Part shown: piece by piece, positions 8,758 to 17,640 of the stretch
Numbering within the stretch: the first letter of the stretch is position 1
Layout of the letters: each line of letters opens with the position of its first letter
Source: Rhizophlyctis rosea
Lineage: Eukaryota; Chytridiomycota; Chytridiomycetes; Rhizophlyctidales; Rhizophlyctidaceae
DNA: 35,575 nucleotides
Assembly (NCBI GenBank): GCA_027596075.1
Contig: JADGJC010000380.1
Location: 1-35,575, forward strand
Direction: 5' to 3'
Made by a program: the position numbers and the translations under genes
The notes under the pieces: model-generated
Told to the model about the DNA's origin: nothing
What the model saw: the letters and a program-made list of their open reading frames with translations, nothing else
The model's database searches: none

Positions 8758-11310
8758 ATGCACGTTTCAACCCTCGCCCTCCCCGTCCTCCTCCTCCTAT
8801 CCCACCCTGACTCCACAACCGCTCAATCCTACTCCTTCCAACCTGCCTGCACAACCGCCACGCGCACCCGCTACGAATGGCGTGAATTGAGCTCAACGCA
8901 GCAGAAAGCGTACATCGATGCCGTCCTGTGTCTGAAGAAGGCGCCGAGCAAGTTGAAGACGAATGGGAGTCCTTCGTTGTATGATGATTTTGTGTATGTT
9001 CATTGGAAGGCGCAGAATGCCGCGCACGGAAATGTGAGTTTCGTGGCGAGGATTGTGCGGAGGTTTTTGTTTATTGGCGGGGATGTTTACAATTGCTCGT
9101 TTACTAACACTCTATTATTTGTTTACCAGGCTGCCTTCCCACCCTGGCACCGCGTCTTTCTTACCGCCTTCGAAGACGCTCTCGGAACCCAATGTAAATA
9201 CTCTGGTGCACTCCCTTACTGGGATTGGTCCGTAGACTCTCAGGCTCCCGAAAAAGCCCCTATTTGGAAGTCGTTCGGTGGTGATGGAAAGAACGGAAGA
9301 ATCGCTGACGGTCCGTTCGCGGGCTGGCAAGCCACCTTCCCCTCCAAGCACTACGTCAACCGGAACTTCAAGACTGCGGCCAAGGTCGGCAAGGGCACGG
9401 ATGGCAACATGATGGCTGCGCACTACTCGCCCGCGGAAATTCAGTTCATCCTTAACCGGAAGACGTACAATGATTTCCGATCGTCTTTGGAAAGCCATCC
9501 GCATAACCAGGTTCATAACAATATTGGTGGTGATATGGGTGAGTGTTCCGGTTGGTGCTTCATGATGCGGCGAGTTGCAGTTCTGACTTGGCCAATCTCT
9601 TCTTGGACAGGCAACCCAATGTTGAGTTCCAATGACCCTATTTTCTGGCTCCATCACTGCAACATTGATCGGTTGTGGGCCAAGTGGCAGGCAACTCATC
9701 CAAGCGTTGCTAAAACGTATGGTGGGCCCCGCCTACCTGGAGGCAGCGGAAATGACGCCAGGGACACCGATGATTTGACCTACAGTGGGTTTTTGAGGAC
9801 GTGGAAGGTGAAGGATACCTATGACACCAAGGCCTTGGTAAGTGTGCCATATAATACATATACCGACTGCTTTGGACACAAGACTGATTCTTGTAAAATT
9901 CATCAGTGTTACACCTACTCCAACTCTGTCAAGCCGCCAACCATCACTGACAAGACCCTCCTCCAAACCTTCGCCAAACGCGACGGACAACAACAATACG
10001 CCGGCGGCTCTCCATCCAACCCCTACACCCCGGACCCCTACGACCGTACCGACATGTTCAACATCCGCTACCACGAACCCCTCGACGACGACTTCCTCCG
10101 CAGCATGAACTACCCCGACTGGCTCATCGCCCAAATCCACAAAGAAGAAAAGCACATCCGGATGTTCATTGATTTCGTCAACGCTGTCGACGGCTATGTC
10201 TCGAAATCTGCTTTGTGCAACTACAACGCGACGTCCAGGGAGCCGGAGTATGTGTCGCAGAACGATGCGGAAGCCGAGTTGGAAGAGAATGTGTTGAATA
10301 TGCTTGTTGACTTGGCGGTGGGCATTATTGGGGAGTTTGGGAAGCAGATTTATGAGAGTGTTACGGGGTTGTTTGAGGAGATGGGGGTTGATTATAAGGG
10401 GTGGTGGGGGAAGGTTGGGGGTGGCGGGTCATATCAGCAGCAGCAGCCGGGGTATGAGCAGCCGTCGTACCAGCAGCCTTCGTACCAGCAACCTTCCTAC
10501 CAGACTCCTTCTTACCAGACTCCCACCTACCAAACTCCCTCCTACTCCTACGAACAACCATCTTACCAAGCTCCGTCCTACGACTACCAACAACCTTCCT
10601 ACCAAGCCCCCAGCTACGAACAGCAACCTTCCTACGACTACTCCTACGAAGAACCCCAATACCAACAGCCCTACCGCCCGTCATACAACCAAGACTACCA
10701 AGACTACCAACCCTCCTACCAACAACCCTCCTACCAACAACCCTCCTATCAAACCCCGGCCTACCAAGTCCCATCCTACGACCAATCCTACCAAGCTCCC
10801 TCGTACGAAAAGTCCTACCAAACTCCCTCGTACGGAACCAAGACCTACGAAAAGTCCTACCAAACTCCCTCGTACGGAACCAAGACCTACGAGAAGTCCT
10901 ACCAAACTCCTGACTATCAACAACCATCTTCCCAAACTCCGTCCTACAACGTCTACCAAGCGCCGTCGTACCAAGCTCCTCCTCAGGGTTACCAGCCGCA
11001 AGGATACCAACCGCAAGACACCGTTCCGACGTCAACTTTGTACTCTAACACTGAGGGTCCGACTCATCAGGGAAGTTCACCGACTGCTACGGCCACTGCT
11101 GGTTCGTCCACAGGGGCTGGCAGCTCGACCGCCACCACCACCATGTCGAGCGGATCTGCTACCAGCACAACCACAGGATCTGCTAGCATCAGCACTGGAA
11201 CCGCAACTTCTTCCCCGTCCGCTTCAGCATCACCTAACGTTGCGGCTGCGGGCGAGGGAGGGTCCGCGATCGTGGAGGGTGTGAAGAAGTACTATGCTGG
11301 TAGTAGCTAG
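8758..11310 (+). CDS. Secreted tyrosinase with tyrosine-rich repeat tail
   Basis: This is a dicopper phenol oxidase that should hydroxylate monophenols and oxidise catechols to quinones outside the cell. Exons are 8758-9033, 9130-9538, 9611-9837 and 9907-11310, giving 771 residues. Residues 1-23 look like a signal peptide. CuA ligands are H82, H90 and H99 (AHG, then PWHR). CuB has H217-x3-H221, then FWLHHCNIDRLW at about 241-252. Intron 1 contains a TACTAAC branch site, and removing it joins AHGN to AAFPPWHR, as the family requires. After the catalytic part comes a linker, then about 195 residues of YQxPSY-type repeats (about 42 Tyr), then a Ser/Thr-rich stretch likely to be O-glycosylated. 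The tail is unlike the usual C-terminal shielding domain. All three introns are multiples of three without stops, so the unspliced frame stays open (850 codons). Confidence 0.93.
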   Translation: MHVSTLALPVLLLLSHPDSTTAQSYSFQPACTTATRTRYEWRELSSTQQKAYIDAVLCLKKAPSKLKTNGSPSLYDDFVYVHWKAQNAAHGNVSFVARIVRRFLFIGGDVYNCSFTNTLLFVYQAAFPPWHRVFLTAFEDALGTQCKYSGALPYWDWSVDSQAPEKAPIWKSFGGDGKNGRIADGPFAGWQATFPSKHYVNRNFKTAAKVGKGTDGNMMAAHYSPAEIQFILNRKTYNDFRSSLESHPHNQVHNNIGGDMGECSGWCFMMRRVAVLTWPISSWTGNPMLSSNDPIFWLHHCNIDRLWAKWQATHPSVAKTYGGPRLPGGSGNDARDTDDLTYSGFLRTWKVKDTYDTKALVSVPYNTYTDCFGHKTDSCKIHQCYTYSNSVKPPTITDKTLLQTFAKRDGQQQYAGGSPSNPYTPDPYDRTDMFNIRYHEPLDDDFLRSMNYPDWLIAQIHKEEKHIRMFIDFVNAVDGYVSKSALCNYNATSREPEYVSQNDAEAELEENVLNMLVDLAVGIIGEFGKQIYESVTGLFEEMGVDYKGWWGKVGGGGSYQQQQPGYEQPSYQQPSYQQPSYQTPSYQTPTYQTPSYSYEQPSYQAPSYDYQQPSYQAPSYEQQPSYDYSYEEPQYQQPYRPSYNQDYQDYQPSYQQPSYQQPSYQTPAYQVPSYDQSYQAPSYEKSYQTPSYGTKTYEKSYQTPSYGTKTYEKSYQTPDYQQPSSQTPSYNVYQAPSYQAPPQGYQPQGYQPQDTVPTSTLYSNTEGPTHQGSSPTATATAGSSTGAGSSTATTTMSSGSATSTTTGSASISTGTATSSPSASASPNVAAAGEGGSAIVEGVKKYYAGSS
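10429..11035 (+). repeat. YQxPS-type tyrosine-rich coding repeat
   Basis: The tyrosinase tail is an imperfect tandem array encoding units such as YQQPS, YQTPS, YQAPS and YEKS. Inside it a 42-nt unit (14 codons, YEKSYQTPSYGTKT) is repeated exactly at 10804-10845 and 10846-10887, with a partial third copy at 10888-10911 that carries one silent change. This is the mark of recent slippage or unequal crossing-over. Confidence 0.9.
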
Positions 11311-11680
11311 GTTAGCAGCCCTGGACTTTTGATAGGTTCTTTCCTTTAGTGGAAAATAGAATAGATAATATATCTTTGCCAATGGATATTGTAAACTTGT
11401 GCAGTCAAGTGAATGTTCGGATATTTGCCCAGTCATGAGGTGCAGGTGGGGTAAGGACATCCAATCAATCATCCAGCATCGACAGAAACAGTTGGTTGTA
11501 TATATGTACAGCTTGAATATATTTGTGTATGTGAGACCAGAAAAATATCCAAAAAATCAGTTCCCTTTGTATATGTGGCCCTCCTATCTGCGCGAATCTA
11601 GTGCTGTGATCTGCTCTGATCAGCGGATGTTGATGCCATGCTAACTCATCCTCAGAACACCTCGTTGTAAAGTTCCCTGA
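11311..11680. other. Convergent intergenic region
   Basis: This 370-bp region lies between the 3' ends of the tyrosinase (+) and RPB9 (-). It is AT-rich, as expected for two 3' untranslated regions. I see no gene in it. Confidence 0.6.
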
Positions 11681-12570
11681 TCAAATTTTGTCCTGAGGCA
11701 ACATCGAGTCTGTTCTTGTCCAACGATGATTGCATTGCTTGTTGCAGCAGGCGAAGTACAGCTGTGTTTTGTGATCACGCAATCTGTGTCAAAAGGACAT
11801 GCGAAGTGATATATTCGGTGCAATATTTTACCTTCATGGAGGCATCCTTTGCTTTTGATCGTGACTGGAAGAACACGGCTTCTTTCTCGCCGCATACTGG
11901 ACACTCGACATCTTTTGTACGTGGGTATGTTGGGTCTTCAGCAAGATCGACGAACTGCATGGACTGCTCCCTGTTGAAGGGAAAGGAGTGGGATGTCAGA
12001 AACATCCATTTCCACAATAAAAACTCTGATAAAGCCTTCTATTCATCCCATTTGTCCATGCGCATGGTATGATCAATCAAAGTTCATTTGATGCAATTGA
12101 TCAATGGCAAGCTCAATCGCCATGATACTGCATTGGGTGCCTTATTTCGTGGGCGACCTTCCGTGCTCCTGGAGCACGGCTTGCCAATGGAAAGTTCAAG
12201 CACTGCCGCATCCGGCACAGCCAAAACCAAGGCCGAGCGTGCCTGAACCCCTTAGGCATCCCACCAGTTCTCACAATATGCGTAGCGGAGGTGCCTAGTA
12301 CTTGCTCTCTCCCTCAACTCAAGTCAAGAAGATGACAAACATACCCAGCGTCGTGCGCAATAATGTTCGTGTAGATGCAGGTGGGAGGGGACGTCTCCTG
12401 GTGCGGACACATCCTGCAGCCGTAAAAAAGTGTTTGATCTGCCGTGCCGGCTTTGGGGTAGAGCAGGTTTTGACTGGGTTTCGGGGAGACGTCAGTCAAG
12501 AGGTTACCATGGGAAAGACGAAACGCAGAACTCGCACGCACCAGTCCGGGCAGAACTTGAAGGTAGACAT
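11681..12570 (-). CDS. RPB9: RNA polymerase II subunit RPB9
   Basis: RPB9 is the small zinc-binding Pol II subunit that supports transcription fidelity and TFIIS-stimulated cleavage. Reading the minus strand, exons are 12570-12542, 12473-12345, 11970-11832 and 11761-11681. Splice phases match and the product is 125 residues, the same as human RPB9. The N-terminal zinc ribbon has C7/C10 (FCPDCQNLLYPK) and C29/C32 (GCRMC). The central DPTYPRT leads into a TFIIS-like ribbon with C76/C79 (ECPVC), the diagnostic EAVFFQS, and CNKQCNHRW at the end. Intron 2 (12344-11971) is 374 nt, far longer than the 68-70 nt of the other two, and holds several inverted repeats. The gene is divergent from the complex I gene, with starts 319 bp apart. 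Confidence 0.95.
12161..12179. repeat. Perfect short palindrome inside RPB9 intron 2
   Basis: The arms CCGTGCTCC and GGAGCACGG (9 bp) flank a single base. Further pairing elements lie at 12214-12243 (GGCAC with GTGCC) and 12253-12296 (AGGCA with TGCCT), all inside the unusually long intron. A structured intronic RNA is possible but unproven. Confidence 0.5.
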
Positions 12571-12889
12571 CGCTTCCCACGATGCTGGTGAAGGAGATAT
12601 AGTAAAGCAGTGGCAACAATACGTTTGCCAAATGATAGAGTGTTCGGTAGAAAAACAGAGCTTGGAATGTTACAAGTGGAATGTGTGGGAAACAGTGGAA
12701 GGATGTGGAGCCGAAAGGGTGGCGATTTGGGATTTGGTGGAATGCGTGCTGCGGGCATCTGTGGCTGGGTTTCCAGCACGTGCTGTTACATGACACAAGT
12801 TGACGCACCATAAAGACCATGGAATTGCCTCGCCAATTGCAATCTCCATCCGCTACTTTCCTTTACTCCCATTACAGCAAAACAAAACC
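12571..12889. promoter_or_regulatory. Divergent promoter region, RPB9 / NDUFA6
   Basis: The 319 bp between two head-to-head housekeeping start codons must hold both promoters. I see no clear TATA box. Open frames across it are fragmentary. Confidence 0.5.
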
Positions 12890-13582
12890 ATGTCTGGTCA
12901 GATGCCAACACCCGCCACCTTCGGCGCTGCCAGAACGGCAGTGCCCACCATCGTATCGCGCAACGCAAAAGAGCAAAGGTCTCGCGTGCTCTCCCTCTAC
13001 AGAGACTGCTATCGCTCAGCGCCAGACATCATCGAGATGTACAAGGTCGCACAACCAGTATGGAAGGTGTGTTGGCGAAGGCGGCTCCGGCTGTTGTGGA
13101 AGGAAATATCTTGATATGCACGTCTGCAAGATTGGTCACTAACCTATTCCTCTCCGGTAACTCTTTTTGAATTCACACCAAACCAGCTCCGCGCCATTAT
13201 GCGGCAAAAGTTTGACGACAACCTTCATATCAGAGACCGGGAAATCATCGACGTTCTCATCTTCAAAGTATGTATTCCTATACAGCTTGGCGCATATCCC
13301 AACGCTTGTTGCGCAACCCTGCTGTCAGCCCAAACCTATCACTTATATTAATCCATTCGTCTCCGCGCGTACCAATAGGGCCGTAACGAACTGACAGAAA
13401 CTCTCAACCAATGGAAACAAGACGACCACGTTCACCGATTCTTCCCTAACGATGTGTACGCTCAACCGGAACGCAAAGTGCGCCCGAATGAGGACATGCA
13501 CGGGCGCGGAAAGCACTCGGAGTTCTTGGCGAGGTTCTGGGAGGGCAACTATGCGAAGGAACGGTCCGATAACTACTCGTAG
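12890..13582 (+). CDS. NDUFA6: Complex I accessory LYR subunit (NDUFA6 / B14 / NB4M)
   Basis: This is an accessory subunit of mitochondrial NADH:ubiquinone oxidoreductase that binds an acyl carrier protein through its LYR motif. Exons are 12890-13066, 13187-13267 and 13379-13582, all phase 0, giving 153 residues (human NDUFA6 is about 130-150). The LYR motif is at residues 36-38 (RVLSLYRDCYR). After splicing, FDDNLHIRDREIIDVLIFKG and ELTETLNQWKQDDHVHRFF match the family's three-helix core ([20 protein letters not shown]-like). The N-terminus is short and rich in small residues, with no obvious long presequence, as usual for this subunit. The start is the first ATG after an A/C-rich leader; M5 is an alternative. 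Confidence 0.93.
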
Positions 13583-14080
13583 GATGATGGCGTGGTGCGG
13601 AGAAGGAATAATAGAGATTGAGGCGATGAAGGGAGCATATTTTCGAGCATCCGTACGAGGACTCTTATGATGCTGGGAGTTTGGGCGAATTGAACTGCAA
13701 ATACATACAATCATACCATCAAGCTGGACGTGAGGGAGGCGGGGAAGGGTATGGATGCCACTCATCCTTGAAGTGGTCACCAGAGTCTAGGGAAGGGAGT
13801 TTTGCTATGCTTGTGGGGGTTGGAACACTCCTGCCGGTTTCCACCAGTTGGTCGTTTCTCGCCAAGTGTGGAGACTTGTCCTCCCAGGACGCCCTGATGT
13901 GGAAGTAGCCAAATTTGCCATCTGGGGTTCAACTTATCTTTTCCCGGCATTTTGATATTATCCATCCTTGAGTTACAAATGCCTCGTTGCAATGAAGTAA
14001 CACCTTCGCAAATCATGCATATTGAAAACCTCAACTGAGCCATCCCGTGTGTTTTGTTCATAATCTTTACACATATCAGC
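13583..14080. other. Convergent intergenic region
   Basis: This region lies between the 3' ends of the complex I gene (+) and the F-box-like pseudogene (-). I see no gene or clear repeat. Confidence 0.5.
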
Positions 14081-14776
14081 TCATTCTTCGATAATCAATG
14101 GCGCCAACCTTTTCCAGCTCCCGACCGAAAACAGACCATGAACAACAGTTTCTGGGGCGAACGTGCCCCACGATCGATAAGTGACATCCTTGAGAATTGT
14201 CACTTTATCCTCATTGTACTGAAGCTCGGTAAAGGGTGAACAAGGAGTTGGATACGAGAATACTGGAGACTCCCAGTAATAGCGCGAGGATACCTTGTTA
14301 CTGGGATTGTAAAGGCGGTTTCTGTCGCGTGTGCCATAGGGGTAGGATTTTGGAGAAGATGTGGTGGTGAAGGTAAGCGTGGGGGCTCAGACCCGAATCA
14401 GTTCTTTTTGGTCATCTTCAGAAAGGAGGTCCAGCAGGAGGTATGCAGGCACGAGTGGGTTCTTGAGTATGGCGAGGTGTGGCAAGAGTTGTAATAAAGG
14501 AGTGTATTGGAGGGGGCGACGAGGTTGACTGAACAATGTCATGTAGGTTAATTCACAGATGATCAAAATTAACGAAGTAGTCAGGACGAACATACTGTAC
14601 CTTCCGACTTTTTTGACGTAGTTTACTTGCGCTTGCATCATACGTTGACGGACGGGTTGTAGGATGGAAGAGAAGTTTTTGTTCACCAGGAGCATTTGTT
14701 TGAGATCGGCAGTTGCAAGTTCTCGTACGACATCATCTCCGACGTAATCAACTGGGGTGCTTTGGTAAAGTTGCAT
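14081..14776 (-). pseudogene. F-box-like paralogue, broken
   Basis: This is a paralogue of the gene at 15445-16112, inactivated. The aligned minus-strand start is ATG 14776-14774. The intron is 14600-14529, at the same place and phase as in the intact copy. Shared blocks are YVG(D/E)..V.ELATAD, ILKNPLVPAYLLLD, PTLTFTT and EDKVTILK. Two lesions are visible. First, 8 codons are missing at the N-terminus, where the F-box core (ELFETIL in the paralogue) should be. Second, an in-frame TGA at 14389-14387 stands where the intact copy has TGG (Trp). Beyond that stop the frame stays open and homologous down to TGA 14083-14081, so the break is a single nonsense change. An upstream in-frame extension to 14923 has no counterpart in the paralogue. 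Confidence 0.8.
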
Positions 14777-15444
14777 TGTGGGGTGGGATGTGGATGTCCA
14801 GGTCCGATACGCGCCTGCGCCACGCACGTTGGGTACCTTCTCAAACCCCCACTTCTGTGTGTGTTTCGTCGGCAACACGAATACGCCTGGAATCGCTTCG
14901 AATAACGTATATTCTTCCTGCAAGGTTCAAAACCACTTGTAGGGAAATGATGAAGGGACAATCCATATAGATGGTGTCAATGAAGGAGCATGGTTTCATG
15001 GGATTCATAATATCGGTATGAGGGCTTTTACGATATTGAAAGATCCGTCACTCAAGTGAGAAAATGTTCAATCATATCATCTAACAGAGCATAGAACCCT
15101 GAGTCTGAGGACATCTGGGACGGCATTCACTGTTCACGAAGCCGCCATATGTATTGAAGGACACCAGGATGGAAAATGGTTATCCGCTAGACTTCTACCC
15201 GGATGAAACACTTTTTCTGCCAAGAACGGCAACGTGCTTGCATGATGATCCATATTCACGTTCGGAAAGAGATGGTCCTGTTCGACATTCCGCAATTTGA
15301 CGAACTAGAGTCTCCCTTCCTATATTCCACTGTTATTCTTCATCACTCCATAGCAAGCACCATCAGGCTCCGGATAGACAACTTCAACAAGTGCAAAATA
15401 TGGACATTTTGCAACAGATAGTCTCTGTAGGTGCGGTTCCTGAT
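14777..15444. other. Spacer between the two F-box-like copies
   Basis: This holds the upstream region of the pseudogene and the 3' flank of its intact paralogue. I see no gene. An in-frame extension of the pseudogene reaches 14923 but has no likeness to its paralogue. Confidence 0.5.
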
Positions 15445-16112
15445 CTACACAAAGACCGGCATCGGCATGAGTCCCGGCCGACCAACTATGTAAGAGCAGT
15501 GTTCGTGCTCCGGCTCGGCAGTCACACTTCTTTGATACGTCGGATTTTTGAGAATGGTGACTTTGTCCTCCCTACCCCACACAGATGTGAACGATGGTGA
15601 CTCCCAGAGAGTGTCTGAATAGTAGCAACCTTCCGCGATTCCGCTCATTGACTCGATATCCACCGAAACGGGTGATGGGCTGGTGGTAAACGTGAGGGTG
15701 GGAATCCATATCCAGTACAATTGGTGTTGCCCTGTGATGCCGAGACGGTCGAGAAGGAGGTATGCGGGCACGAGAGGGTTTTTCAGGATGGAAAAGTTTG
15801 GTACGACCATTTGAAGAAGTGGGTGGGGAGGGTGGTAAGGGGATTGACTGGACAGTGCAGAAGGCGCTATTTCCGGAACTGTCTAAGTTCATCAAGGTGA
15901 TGAGCACACTACCTGACAATAGTTTTGAATAAGTCCACCTGCGCCTCCAGCATCCGTTGCCAAACAGGTTGAAGCATACGACAAAAAGTTCTGCTTACGA
16001 GTAGGAGCTCCTTGAAGTCGGCCGTTGCGAGTTCGTTTACGAGAGTTTCGCCGACGTATTTTGTCAGGATTGTTTCGAAAAGCTCTACGGGCAAGCGTTG
16101 GAAGGGGTCCAT
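15445..16112 (-). CDS. F-box-like protein, function unknown
   Basis: Minus-strand exons are 16112-15913 and 15847-15445; the 65-nt intron is GT-AG, and the product is 200 residues. The N-terminus, FQRLPVELFETILTKYVGE, fits the F-box consensus (LPxELxxxIxxY), which in other proteins binds Skp1 of SCF ubiquitin ligases. The following helix-rich stretch (ELATADFKELLLVSRTFCRM) also fits the second half of an F-box. The rest (ILKNPLVPAYLLLDRLG, PTLTFTT, EDKVTILKNPTYQRS) is conserved in the neighbouring broken copy but matches no family I know. I infer a lineage-specific F-box family with tandem duplication. Confidence 0.75.
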
Positions 16113-17283
16113 TGTTGTGTTGTGTTTGTGTATATTGGTAATAAGTGGTTGTGTCGGCAAGCTTTGTCTTCGATGATCTAAGGGTGCGGGAGGATCAGTG
16201 TGGGAAAGGGACAGTGGAAGGCCAGGACAGCCACACTTGCAGCCAGACCGGACGAAGAGCGGCTCCGCCCCGAGCCCCAGGGCTCGCACTTTGTGCCAGT
16301 GCCACCGTCCACGCTGCGCCGCCTGATGCTATCCGGACTGCCGGACGGCCGATGTTTACCCGCCTCCTCACCCTTTCCGCAATACCTAAGTGGACGCCAA
16401 ATTGTGAGGCGCGATGGGATGATGCATATGATCAATGTCAGGTGCATCGAATGGTCTTGTGAGAGAAGCACCCCTGACAGGCGGCAATTGTCGGGGACTT
16501 GTATCCAGCATGAAAAGTATCACCTGGGCAATGTCTTTGTTGAATCCGCTTGGCTGACTCCAAGCGGCCGGTATCGCATTCACCTGTGAGTTTATGACAT
16601 AATGCGGCAAAGGGAGACAAACTTCACCAACCGATTTCACTGAAACCATTCCATTGGTTTCATATCGTGCCGGCATGCACATTTCCCAAGATTGTTAAGT
16701 GTCAACTGCGACTGCGTTGTCTCGAAGGTCTCATGCCTCCATTTCTCCTACTTCTCCTCGTCACTCGTCAGTCGGTAAATGCCAAGCCAACGACTTTGAC
16801 CCTCTAGCATGTATTACAATTGACGTGTGCCCACTTCACAATTTTTGCACTCTGGCGACTGCGCTTTCTTGGAACATACCTTGTGGCACAGTCGCCCAGT
16901 CGCCAGACTTCAGTCGCGAGGGTTCATATGCCACGATCTTGAAACATGAATGTGGAATGGCGCATATGCCAGTTATGCACAATGCACAAATCGTTGGCGC
17001 ATGAGCTCAGTGAACGCTTCACCCACAGAACGGCGGCGAAAAGGCTGCTTGCCTGAGGATAACATGAAATTCCACCAACAACCATCGCGAACCATCGTGT
17101 CACTAGCTGCACCTTCCGTTCGAAGCGATTAAACAATTATCCCATTACCAAAATTCACACACAAACAACATTCTCATACTTCCTGTTCTCCCTTAGCATA
17201 CTTACTTTCAGCGGTCGGTAACCTCACCTCGAAGCCGCCGCCGTGGACGAAGCAATCAACAACAGACTACACCAAAGCCCAGT
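16113..17283. other. Divergent intergenic region
   Basis: This lies between the F-box-like gene (-) and the GATA-type gene (+). Open frames at 16145-16590 on both strands overlap each other and lack motifs. An 11-bp inverted repeat sits at 16851-16861 and 16897-16907. I see nothing else. Confidence 0.5.
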
Positions 17284-17640
17284 ATGAGTCAGGTAAACTG
17301 TCACCATGCGAAGGGCATATATCATTCCCTGAAGCTCAGGAGCAAATATAACTTCAATTCTGGATAGGACACGGACAAAATCAACGAACTGGCTGAGCCA
17401 ACTGCTATCCCATCGAAAAGAAAGAGACCTAACCCCTCATCCATTTCGACACAAAGCTCCTCCTCCGCCTCGGTGCCTGGCAGCCGAAAGACATGCGAAC
17501 GGTACAAGACCACATCAACCGGCACATGGCGCAAGGGCCCTTCTGGAGTGGATCACTGCAATGCGTGCGGAAAGAAGTACAAAAGCATGGAGAAGGAATG
17601 GAAATCTACGCTGGATAAATGGATGAGAATGGAATCTTGA
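17284..17640 (+). CDS. Small GATA-type zinc finger protein, one ligand altered
   Basis: A tiny first exon (17284-17292, MSQ) splices over a 75-nt GT-AG intron to exon 2 (17368-17640), giving 93 residues. KRKR at 20-23 could be a nuclear localisation signal. A Ser-rich linker precedes a GATA-type finger with TWRKGPSG (56-63) and CNACG (67-71), the signature of the family that binds GATA sequences in DNA. The finger should be C-x2-C-x17-C-x2-C. Here C46, C67 and C70 are present, but the second position is Tyr49 (TAC at 17503-17505), one base from TGC. The 17-residue spacing is kept. Zinc and DNA binding may therefore be weakened. The gene may be decaying, or the change may be tolerated. The first exon is the least certain part. 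Confidence 0.7.

Noticed and set aside
10304..11284. 326-codon plus-strand and 224-codon minus-strand frames over the tyrosinase tail
   Set aside because: Both are alternative-frame readings of the repetitive tail (Thr/Pro/Asn-rich and Arg/Gly-rich). The tyrosinase frame is continuous with its catalytic domain.
12181..12300. tRNA-like or 5S-like structure in the RPB9 intron
   Set aside because: Hairpins are present, but no T-loop GGTTCRA in the right place, no anticodon arm of proper size, and no 5S internal promoter sequence.
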